5,616 bases of DNA, taken from positions 1 to 5,616 of the forward strand of contig JAALLB010000128.1 in NCBI GenBank assembly GCA_011087745.1. The letters run 5' to 3'. A model generated the notes under the pieces. It had not been told where the DNA came from and made no database searches. It saw only the letters and a program-made list of their open reading frames with translations. This DNA comes from Hyphomicrobiales bacterium. Lineage in GTDB: Bacteria; Pseudomonadota; Alphaproteobacteria; Rhizobiales; Rhizobiaceae. The position numbers and the translations under genes are program-made. Every line of letters begins with the position of its first letter. Position 1 is the first letter of the stretch. Of this stretch, positions 1 to 5,615 are shown piece after piece.

Positions 1-50
1 ATCAACCTCAAATCAATCGGAAATACAGCCCTTATCCCGAGTTGACGTTA

Positions 51-86
51 AATAGGAAAACGCCCTGCAAAGTTTCTAGCAGGGCG
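51..86 (-). terminator. Intrinsic terminator of the MuiA-like gene
   Basis: An 8-bp perfect stem (CGCCCTGC at 61-68 pairing with GCAGGGCG at 79-86) encloses a 10-base loop. Read on the minus strand it is followed directly by TTTTCCTATT. It begins about 10 bases after the TAA stop of the minus-strand gene. On the plus strand the hairpin is followed by a weaker T-rich stretch (87-97), so it might also stop transcription entering from the left edge. Confidence 0.85.
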
Positions 87-95
87 CTTTGATGT

Positions 96-1745
96 TTAAC
101 TCTGAGGATGAGTGATGCGATAACCGAACTTGATGGTTTTTTCTTCTCCGGACTTCAGGTCATATTCCCAACCATATATGCCGCGTTTATTATCGATTTC
201 CTTGTGAGTTGGTCTGGTCATGTTTTTCATCATTGAAACCTCAATGTTTTCATTCACGGCAAATGGCATGCGGTCGTAGATTTTGATGTTCATTTCTCGA
301 TCATGCAGGTTTTTGACTTTTGTGATCCAGGAGTTTTCTTCGACATATTCTGTGGTCAAAATACCGCTCTCGCCAGTTTTACGTTTGCCTTCGCTTCGGG
401 TAATTTTTACCTGATCATCAATACCGAAACCAAGCTCATGTTCTTCACCAGAGGCTATCAGTGGAACGTAACCTTGGCCCATGTAAATATTGTCGCGGAA
501 CAACATGACACGACCTGGAAGTAGGGGATTTGAACCTGTTGGTGTAAAGTTTGCTGTTAGATAGGCATTAAGATCAAGCGCAGGTGCCTCGTGAACGCTC
601 AGGGACGCTGATAGATTTTCTGCAGAGATTTTTACCTTCTTGGCCGTACCCTGGTTGTCCACCGTATAGCGGCCAGTGATTTTGTATGCGGCCTGAAAAC
701 CAGCTGTAAAAGCCTGAGCGACCTCTTTTTCAGCAACTGCTTCCGGGCTTTCAGCTATCTTGCCTTGCGCGTCTTCTGATTGCAGGCTGGAAAGTTCATC
801 GCGTAATTCATTCGAACTGTAGCGTTTGGTTTTGTACATTGGTTGCACATGCGGTGGCGTGAATTCTGTTGGGTGGAGTTCTGGTGCAGAAGTTGCACCT
901 GTTGAACGAGTTGTAGATAGGGTAAGCGCGACGTTTTCCCAATATTCACTTGTGTGTTGTACGATTTGAGCTTTGCGGATGAGTTCCAGATCAGGGGTTT
1001 CGCTTTTCTTGCCAATTTTTAACCGGGCATCATAAAACGGTTGCCATCCGGCATTTTGTATTCTGTATTTTACGAAAAATTCTGCCTGGGTGTTTTGTTC
1101 CGTAGCAAAATCGACTGCGACGTTTAACTTTACATGTTGTTTTGGCGCAAGTTCGTGGAGCTTTATATTGAGGTCATTGATTTGCTGCGAGGTTTTACGG
1201 ATCTTTATTTTAAGCTCAAGTGACTGCTCGTCGAGCTTTTGAAGACGTTGTGCAACCAAATCAAATAGACTGCCAAGGTCAGGAGTGGAACTTTGTGTTT
1301 CAGTATTGTTTTGGCTTACGGTGATCGGGCGAATAGCCGAATCCTGAATTAGTTTTCTTTGATAATTGAGTGTTTGAATTTGTTGATTAAACGCTGCAAT
1401 TTCGTCTTGTAACGTTTCAATGTTGGTTTCAATATCTTTGCGCTGTCCTGCCAGTTGGGCATCACTGGTGACGTATACATGATTGCTGTCAATCGATCTG
1501 ATTTCCAGGGTTCCATTTGAAACGGATGATACCCGGATTGATTGCGGGTCCACATCACCGGGCAGATCATCCAGAATAAGCGTATGTTCGCCATGGGTTA
1601 CCTGGGTTTTTACAATCCGAGTTATTTTAGCACCTTGCGGGAAAACGGTTACAGCATCAATTTTTGATTGGGCATTAATTTCATCAGCGTTAGCCGGTGT
1701 AAGTATGGTTGTTGCAAGCAAAGCTGCCAAAAGTGTCTTTTTCAT
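96..1745 (-). CDS. Exported DUF4140/DUF4139 protein, MuiA (mucoidy inhibitor A)-like
   Basis: This 549-residue protein begins with a Sec signal peptide (residues 1-20, lysines at 2-3, hydrophobic core, cleavage expected after ANA). It should therefore act in the periplasm or at the outer membrane. Residues about 29-95 match the start of DUF4140 (IDAVTVFPQGAKITR). Two glutamine- and leucine-rich helical stretches, about 94-134 and 163-200, look like coiled coil. Residues about 208-545 carry DUF4139, including AGWQPFYDARL (232-241) and GFGIDDQVKITR (439-450). A low-complexity S/T/P/E linker lies near 280-345. Length and domain order are normal for the MuiA family, whose biochemical role is unknown; the name comes from suppression of mucoid colonies in enteric bacteria. 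The start is supported by GGAGAG five bases upstream (plus-strand 1751-1756). Terminators on both sides suggest a monocistronic unit. The family assignment is firm and the function is not. Confidence 0.93.
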   Translation of the reverse strand: MKKTLLAALLATTILTPANADEINAQSKIDAVTVFPQGAKITRIVKTQVTHGEHTLILDDLPGDVDPQSIRVSSVSNGTLEIRSIDSNHVYVTSDAQLAGQRKDIETNIETLQDEIAAFNQQIQTLNYQRKLIQDSAIRPITVSQNNTETQSSTPDLGSLFDLVAQRLQKLDEQSLELKIKIRKTSQQINDLNIKLHELAPKQHVKLNVAVDFATEQNTQAEFFVKYRIQNAGWQPFYDARLKIGKKSETPDLELIRKAQIVQHTSEYWENVALTLSTTRSTGATSAPELHPTEFTPPHVQPMYKTKRYSSNELRDELSSLQSEDAQGKIAESPEAVAEKEVAQAFTAGFQAAYKITGRYTVDNQGTAKKVKISAENLSASLSVHEAPALDLNAYLTANFTPTGSNPLLPGRVMLFRDNIYMGQGYVPLIASGEEHELGFGIDDQVKITRSEGKRKTGESGILTTEYVEENSWITKVKNLHDREMNIKIYDRMPFAVNENIEVSMMKNMTRPTHKEIDNKRGIYGWEYDLKSGEEKTIKFGYRITHPQS

Positions 1746-1827
1746 TATTACTCTCCAAAATTGGTCATTTGTTGAGTAAGACGCGTGGGTTTGCAGATTC
1801 CTTGGAAATTAATTTCATTTTTTTCAT

Positions 1828-1864
1828 AAAAACAAAGAAACCCCGTTGAAATTAATCAACGGGG
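1828..1864 (-). terminator. Intrinsic terminator of the EF-hand gene
   Basis: A 9-bp perfect stem (CCCCGTTGA at 1841-1849 with TCAACGGGG at 1856-1864) has a 6-base loop, AATTAA. On the minus strand it is followed by TTTCTTTGTTTTTAT. It lies about 30 bases after the EF-hand stop codon and separates that gene from the MuiA-like gene, which must then have its own promoter in 1746-1840. Confidence 0.9.
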
Positions 1865-1894
1865 CCGCAATAGGATTACCTCAGAATGGTGAGT

Positions 1895-2116
1895 TTATTG
1901 CGTTGCAGCAGCAAACTCATCAGCATTCAAAGAACCATCTGCATCTGTGTCAGCAGCAGCAAATTGCTCTTCTGTCCAAGTAAGGCCAGCTGCACCTGCT
2001 TCCGCTAGTGTTACGCCGCCACTTTGGTCTGCATCAATGGTTTCAAATGAAGCTTGTGCAAGGGCAGAGCCAGCAGCAAAACCAGTAATAGTTAGTGCAA
2101 GAATAAGTTTTTTCAT
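1895..2116 (-). CDS. Small exported protein with two EF-hands (calcium binding)
   Basis: The product is 73 residues. Residues 1-20 form a clear signal peptide (two lysines, a hydrophobic stretch, cleavage after ALA), leaving a mature acidic chain of about 53 residues. It contains two 12-residue EF-hand loops that fit the canonical pattern at every ligand position: DADQSGGVTLAE (28-39) and DTDADGSLNADE (56-67). Both loops keep D at 1 and 3, an oxygen ligand at 5, G at 6, a hydrophobic residue at 8 and E at 12. The mature protein is therefore little more than one EF-hand pair and probably binds calcium in the periplasm or outside the cell. A partner or sensor role cannot be read from sequence. 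The open frame continues upstream to about 2470, but ATG at 2116 is the start: AGGAGT lies seven bases before it and the signal peptide begins there. The upstream extension is not protein-like and overlaps the divergent gene. Confidence 0.9.
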   Translation of the reverse strand: MKKLILALTITGFAAGSALAQASFETIDADQSGGVTLAEAGAAGLTWTEEQFAAADTDADGSLNADEFAAATQ

Positions 2117-2144
2117 AATCTTTACTCCTAAGTTTATGTTGCCG

Positions 2145-2173
2145 CATATGCGTAATTGCGTCTGTCGGCTGAA
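2145..2173 (-). promoter_or_regulatory. Candidate promoter of the EF-hand gene
   Basis: On the minus strand, TTCAGC (plus 2168-2173) and CATATG (plus 2145-2150) are separated by 17 bases, with the expected start of transcription 20-25 bases before the start codon. The -10 is good and the -35 is poor. The -10 sits inside a perfect 10-bp palindrome, CGCATATGCG (2143-2152), which could be an operator or chance. The rest of the 270-bp divergent region (2117-2386) is A/T-rich, holds no convincing gene, and must contain promoters for both flanking genes. Confidence 0.25.
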
Positions 2174-2311
2174 CTTAAGATGGCGTTTGATTGCGGCGCG
2201 TTTTGGTTTGATTTTTGGTGATTTTCCGGCCGTGAAATCAAACGATGTTTCATCACGTAATATAACAAAATAATCCATTTTTTGCCTTAAATGGTCATCA
2301 CGATTTTGCCA

Positions 2312-2335
2312 GAATGGAGCTTTCACATTCCATTC
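2312..2335. repeat. Short inverted repeat upstream of the L,D-transpeptidase gene
   Basis: GAATGGA (2312-2318) and TCCATTC (2329-2335) form a perfect 7-bp inverted repeat with a 10-base spacer, 51 bases before the transpeptidase start. No T-tract follows on either strand, so it is not a terminator. It could be a regulator site or a hairpin in the leader, but there is no independent support for either. Confidence 0.35.
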
Positions 2336-2386
2336 AGAAAAGTTTTGCGATAAGCTATTGAAACATAAATTAAACTGGAAATTTCT

Positions 2387-3301
2387 ATGCCTATCCCACG
2401 TTTGTCCCGCCGCTCTTTCGTAACAAATTCGCTGGCTTTTGGCTTTGTTGCCAGCAGTATTCCCGTTCACGCAGCCAGTGTTGTTAGTGTTCTAAAGGGT
2501 GACGCTATTAAGTGGAATGGCACGGTTATCGATATCAACCCGCTGAAGAAATATTATCGCGGCAAGTTCGGCAAAGGGATTTGGACTGCGAAGAAGGGCC
2601 TTAGCAAGAAAGGCGTTGAGCTTGTAAAAGTTCTACAGGCAGCTGGTAGCGATGGTCTCGAGCCGCGTAATTATTTTTCAGCGCTTCCCAAGAATATTCA
2701 AAGTCTATCTGGCAAAGACCTGGCTGCTGCTGAATTATATTTAAGCCAGTCATTCTGGAAGTTTGGCCGGGATTTATCGGCAGGGCGTACAACACCTGCG
2801 GTATCTGAACCTGATATCATTATTTCTCGTAAGAAGACCGACGTAAAAGGCTGGCTTAGTTTGGCTAGCAAACGTGGTCCAGCCAAAGTAATTGCGGCAT
2901 TGCGCCCGCCACATGCCCAGTATTTGGCATTGCGCAAGGCTTTGGCCCAAACCAAGTCAAATAGTGCCAAGGGAAGACAGATTATTGTCAATATGGAGCG
3001 TTGGCGCTGGTTACCGCGTTCGCTTGGCAAAAAACATGTTCTGGTCAATCAGGCTGCTTTTGAAATGCGCATTGCTGAAGGCGGCAAAACAGTTGACATA
3101 CGCCGGGTAGTTGTTGGTCAGCCATACCATAAAACGCCAATGTTCTCTCACACCATTCAATATGCAGATTTTAATCCGACCTGGACTGTGCCGCGATCTA
3201 TTGCCGGTAATGAAATTTACCCAAATTGCGTAAGGATCCATCTTATCTGGAAAAGCGTGGGTATAAAGTCCACACCAGTTGGAAGGCTGATGCACCCGTG
3301 A
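2387..3301 (+). CDS. N-terminal piece of the split L,D-transpeptidase (304 residues)
   Basis: This is what ordinary translation gives: the signal peptide, the scaffold region and the first part of the YkuD domain, true to family up to TAC-CCA (residues 278-279). About 25 out-of-frame residues follow (starting NCVRIHLIW), ending at TGA 3299-3301. It lacks the catalytic histidine and cysteine, so by itself it cannot be an active transpeptidase. Confidence 0.6.
   Translation: MPIPRLSRRSFVTNSLAFGFVASSIPVHAASVVSVLKGDAIKWNGTVIDINPLKKYYRGKFGKGIWTAKKGLSKKGVELVKVLQAAGSDGLEPRNYFSALPKNIQSLSGKDLAAAELYLSQSFWKFGRDLSAGRTTPAVSEPDIIISRKKTDVKGWLSLASKRGPAKVIAALRPPHAQYLALRKALAQTKSNSAKGRQIIVNMERWRWLPRSLGKKHVLVNQAAFEMRIAEGGKTVDIRRVVVGQPYHKTPMFSHTIQYADFNPTWTVPRSIAGNEIYPNCVRIHLIWKSVGIKSTPVGRLMHP
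3220..3226 (+). other. Frame-break site, C CCA AAT heptamer
   Basis: In the upstream frame the codons read TAC CCA AAT TGC; in the frame that continues the protein they read CCC AAA TTG CGT. The C at 3220 must be used twice. This corresponds to losing one C from a CCCC run or one A from an AAAA run. The seven bases CCCAAAT also fit the X XXY YYZ form used in -1 ribosomal slippage. No upstream Shine-Dalgarno-like stimulator at the usual distance is visible, and downstream there is only a weak GTGG/CCAC stem (near 3257-3273). Confidence 0.85.
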
Positions 3302-3735
3302 TGAACGCCCATTCCGTTGATTGGCATTCTGTGAGCGGTAAGAAATTCCCATATAAAATCGTTCAACAGCCAGGTGACAATAATGCGCTTGGTCAGGTGA
3401 AATTCCTGTTTCCAAACAAATTCAATGTTTATCTGCACGATACTCAATCCAAGAGTCTTTTTTCGAAAAGTGCCAGAGCGTTTTTGCATGGTTGCATTCG
3501 TGTGCAGGATCCACTTGAATTTGCGGAAAAATTGTTCGGTTCTCGGTCATTAAATCAGTCCAAGATCAAGAAAATACTGGCAAATCCAGAAACACAGCGG
3601 GTGAAGTTGAAGAAGCCTGTTCCTGTGCATTTAGCCTATTTCACGGCTTGGGTTGAGGGCGGAAAGGTCAAGTTTCACAAGGATGTTTATGGCCGCGATA
3701 AGCTGGTTGGTAATCTTCTATTTGGCAGGGCATAA
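3226..3735 (+). CDS. C-terminal piece of the split L,D-transpeptidase (catalytic half)
   Basis: This frame carries RKDPSYLEKRGY, then YLHDTQSKSLF with the conserved histidine (codon 3436-3438), HGCIRVQDP with the catalytic cysteine, and the C-terminal tail ending at TAA 3733-3735. Starting it at TTG 3226 is unlikely because no ribosome site precedes it. If it is made separately, ATG 3301 is the better start because it overlaps the upstream stop as TGATG, giving about 144 residues. Either form lacks a signal peptide and would stay in the cytoplasm, away from its murein substrate. Confidence 0.6.
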   Translation: MRKDPSYLEKRGYKVHTSWKADAPVMNAHSVDWHSVSGKKFPYKIVQQPGDNNALGQVKFLFPNKFNVYLHDTQSKSLFSKSARAFLHGCIRVQDPLEFAEKLFGSRSLNQSKIKKILANPETQRVKLKKPVPVHLAYFTAWVEGGKVKFHKDVYGRDKLVGNLLFGRA

Positions 3736-3747
3736 GTAGCGTTCTGC

Positions 3748-3777
3748 TTGCAATTTCAACGAAATTACCCAAATATT
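3748..3777 (+). promoter_or_regulatory. Candidate promoter for the tail-anchored unknown gene
   Basis: TTGCAA (3748-3753) and AATATT (3772-3777) are 18 bases apart in the 76-base gap after the transpeptidase stop. Small inverted repeats overlap this stretch (AATTTC/GAAATT at 3752-3766 and TTACC/GGTAA at 3765-3784), but none has the T-tract of a terminator. Read-through from the transpeptidase gene is equally possible, so the two genes may also share an operon. Confidence 0.3.
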
Positions 3778-3811
3778 ATGGTAAATAAGTGATTAATTGC
3801 GAGAATTCAGC

Positions 3812-4474
3812 ATGATCAAAAAAGAAATGGAACCGGGCGAGATTGAACGCAGGGTACATGATTTAGCAAATGCGATGAACAAAATCCGTTCTGCGCAAGC
3901 TGAACGTGATGACGTTGTTGTGGAAATGAAGCATACCAAAGTCAGTCGTTTGGAGCTTTTGTTTGAAGACCTGCAATCTGTGATTGAGGATATTCCTGCG
4001 GACAATGATCATTTCGAATTCACTGTGACCAAAGGTGAAAAGCCACGACTTTGGATTGATATGACAACCTTTGTTCGGATGGGCACAGATGGGCGTGAAT
4101 ACGAGATTATCAAAGATACCCGGATGGGCCGGGTTATACTTGGTCACGGTAACAGCCGCAAAAAGATTGGTGAACACGTAACTGCATATATAGCAGAGCG
4201 CCTGCTGGAGCGTGAGCGGATGATCGAAGGCGATTGGCTTTCCTTACCCCAAATGCTGGATGCGCGTCCATCGCCTGAAGATCAAAAACTGGCGATTGAA
4301 AATGCCAGAGATACCGAATTAGAAGCGCCTGCTGAAAAAGCAGTTAGCAAAGGCCAGCATTCAACTTTCTCGTTATTCATCTGGTTTGTGCTGGGATTAA
4401 TTGGCGGCGCAGGGATATTATTCGGGTTGGTATGGTTTGGCCTGATGGAACAAATTGTACAGATGGCGCGTTAA
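3812..4474 (+). CDS. Conserved protein of unknown function with one C-terminal membrane segment
   Basis: The product is 220 residues from ATG 3812. I chose this start over TTG 3797 because it is an ATG with GCGAGAA (weak ribosome site) about nine bases upstream; ATG 3827 is a further alternative. There is no signal peptide. Residues about 1-60 are charged and helical. Residues about 67-145 look like a compact conserved domain (FEFTVTKGEKPRLWIDMTTF, then DTRMGRVILG, then ERERMIEGDWLSLP). A polar linker runs about 150-184, and one strongly hydrophobic, glycine-containing segment lies at about 186-212, leaving roughly eight residues after it. This makes it a tail-anchored inner-membrane protein with its body probably in the cytoplasm. 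From memory, similar proteins occur across Hyphomicrobiales without an assigned function. It follows the transpeptidase by 76 bases on the same strand, which hints at an envelope role. Its TAA overlaps the stop of the convergent phosphoesterase. Confidence 0.85.
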   Translation: MIKKEMEPGEIERRVHDLANAMNKIRSAQAERDDVVVEMKHTKVSRLELLFEDLQSVIEDIPADNDHFEFTVTKGEKPRLWIDMTTFVRMGTDGREYEIIKDTRMGRVILGHGNSRKKIGEHVTAYIAERLLERERMIEGDWLSLPQMLDARPSPEDQKLAIENARDTELEAPAEKAVSKGQHSTFSLFIWFVLGLIGGAGILFGLVWFGLMEQIVQMAR

Positions 4475-5358
4475 AGCTGGTGTGTCTCGATTAAGCCAAC
4501 GCCATCATGATTGTCGCTAAATCCATATTTTTCGAGTGTTGTTGACCAATTTTGCTTGTTTTTTTCAATTGAAAACAAATTATAACGGCTGGCCGGTCTG
4601 TGGCCGCCCGGTGCATTTCCTGCTGCGGGTACACAGATGACTGGGACATCACCTGTTGGGCCAATAATGCTGGTTTTGGTGTCCAGATGCGTATGGCCGT
4701 GCAGAATAAGTTCTGCACCCTGTTTCAAGATAACTTCTCGAAAACGGGATTGCCCAATCAAGCGTTTGGCCCAAGAGGTAGCATTTGGAAAAGGCGGGTG
4801 ATGGATCATGACAATGCGGTACATGTCTTTTGTTTGTTCTAGAATCGTCTCAAGACGTTTTGCCTGTTCTTTCCTGAAATAGCCTGTTGCAAAAAAAGGC
4901 AGGGTTGCTTCGGCTGAATTGCATGCGATGATTGCGATGTCGCCGCGTTTGCGCAAGATCGGGTAATCCTTCGAGCTGGATATAATTTTATCATCGCCGG
5001 ATAAATATGGAGCCCATTCATCGATTGATCTTTGTAATGCGGATGGGATGTAAGCATCGTGGTTGCCGCAATTTGCGATAACGTTCTTCGGAGAGCCTAG
5101 CTGTTTGAGAAACTTGCCAGCCATCTCATATTCTTCTGGTAGAGACAAATTCATCAGATCACCGGTTACTGCGATATGATCTATCTGTCTGGTTTTTATG
5201 TCATCCAGTAAACCACCGAGATAATTGCCTGCCATCGTGCCTTTACGGTTTAGTTTCCAGTTCAAATATCCAGTGATGCGTTTACTGGCCAGTTGATTAA
5301 ATTTTACTGGTGGCAGAGGTCCAAGATGGACATCAGATATATGTGCAAGGTGAAACAT
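4471..5358 (-). CDS. Calcineurin-like metallophosphoesterase
   Basis: This 295-residue protein has no signal peptide, so it is probably cytoplasmic. It carries the full set of metal-binding motifs of the family in order: DVH (D9, H11), GDLMN (D67), GNHD (N99, H100, D101), HHPPF (H186 and H187) and HGHTH (H220, H222, H224). It is therefore expected to be an active two-metal phosphodiesterase or phosphatase. The nearest characterised relatives are the class III cyclic-nucleotide phosphodiesterases (CpdA type), but the conserved stretch KRITGYLNWKLNR (26-38) suggests a distinct subgroup, and the substrate cannot be assigned. The ATG at 5358 has no clear Shine-Dalgarno site (CAAAACCC precedes it), yet MFHLAHISDVHLG is exactly where the family begins, so the start is secure. 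It is divergent from the Nudix gene across 71 bases and convergent with the unknown gene on its left, sharing TTAA. Confidence 0.93.
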   Translation of the reverse strand: MFHLAHISDVHLGPLPPVKFNQLASKRITGYLNWKLNRKGTMAGNYLGGLLDDIKTRQIDHIAVTGDLMNLSLPEEYEMAGKFLKQLGSPKNVIANCGNHDAYIPSALQRSIDEWAPYLSGDDKIISSSKDYPILRKRGDIAIIACNSAEATLPFFATGYFRKEQAKRLETILEQTKDMYRIVMIHHPPFPNATSWAKRLIGQSRFREVILKQGAELILHGHTHLDTKTSIIGPTGDVPVICVPAAGNAPGGHRPASRYNLFSIEKNKQNWSTTLEKYGFSDNHDGVGLIETHQL

Positions 5359-5429
5359 GGGTTTTGCATACTATTGCTGGGGGATTGCGGCAAGGTTGAA
5401 TTTGAAAAGCCCAACCGATAAAAGCAGGC

Positions 5430-5615
5430 ATGGCAGACAATAAATTCCTTCGAAAATTATTCCATCTGTTTTTCCTGTTCAGACGCCCGATGACACTGGG
5501 GGTGCGGGTCTTGGTTGAAAATGAAAAAGGCGAAGTGCTATTGGTGCGCCATACTTATGTTGCTACTCGATTCACACATCTTGCGCCATCGTGTATCCGA
5601 GTTGGATTGCCCTGA
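5430..5615 (+). CDS. Nudix hydrolase, N-terminal fragment only
   Basis: Residues 1-44 are a convincing Nudix N-terminus: a basic, aromatic lead (FLRKLFHLFFLFRRP), then the first strands of the fold, MTLGVRVLVENEKGEVLLVR, ending HTYV. Relatives I know continue with a PGW-x-LPGGGVE type sequence and then the Nudix box (GX5EX7REUXEEXGU, hydrolysis of nucleoside diphosphates linked to another group). Here codon 45 onward (from 5562) reads ATRFTHLAPSCIRVGLP and stops at TGA 5613-5615. No other frame restores the expected sequence, so a simple frameshift does not explain it. The Nudix box is absent and this fragment cannot be catalytic. The start ATG is preceded closely by AGG, a weak ribosome site. 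The gene is divergent from the phosphoesterase gene. Confidence 0.75.
   Translation: MADNKFLRKLFHLFFLFRRPMTLGVRVLVENEKGEVLLVRHTYVATRFTHLAPSCIRVGLP

Larger units (their letters stand above)
2387..3735 (+). pseudogene. YcbB-type L,D-transpeptidase, split by a one-base frame break
   Basis: Joined across the break, this encodes about 449 residues. Family members form 3-3 cross-links in peptidoglycan, or attach proteins to it, in the periplasm using a catalytic cysteine. The N-terminus has a twin-arginine-like motif (SRRSF, residues 7-11) and a hydrophobic segment ending near VHA (29), so it is exported, perhaps by Tat. Residues about 45-190 resemble the L,D-transpeptidase scaffold domain. NMERWRWLP (202-210), NPTWTVPRSIA (263-273) and the catalytic H351 with HGCIRV (C370, codon 3493-3495) mark the YkuD domain. 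No peptidoglycan-binding domain is visible before NMERWRWLP, where many relatives have one, and the protein is shorter than E. coli YcbB (615). The frame changes at 3220-3226: the family sequence EIYPKLRKDPSYL is recovered only by moving back one base. Everything downstream is intact, so the break is recent, artefactual, or bypassed. GGAA lies six bases before the ATG. Family call firm; active state uncertain. Confidence 0.88.

Noticed and set aside
1778..1801. ECF-sigma-like promoter before the MuiA-like gene (GGAAT and CGTCTT on the minus strand)
   Set aside because: The two elements are only 13 bases apart, whereas 16-17 is normal for this promoter class, and neither box is exact.
2117..2470. 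N-terminal extension of the EF-hand reading frame to 191 residues, overlapping the transpeptidase gene
   Set aside because: The ribosome site AGGAGT and a textbook signal peptide fix the start at 2116. The extension has odd composition and overlaps a real gene on the other strand.
3011..3489. Minus-strand open frames of 90-134 codons across the transpeptidase gene
   Set aside because: They are shadows of the plus-strand coding sequence, with no family-like motifs and no ribosome sites. The conserved transpeptidase motifs lie on the plus strand.
3752..3784. Terminator after the transpeptidase gene
   Set aside because: The stems are 5-6 bp, A/T-rich and lack a following T-run, so they do not make a convincing intrinsic terminator.
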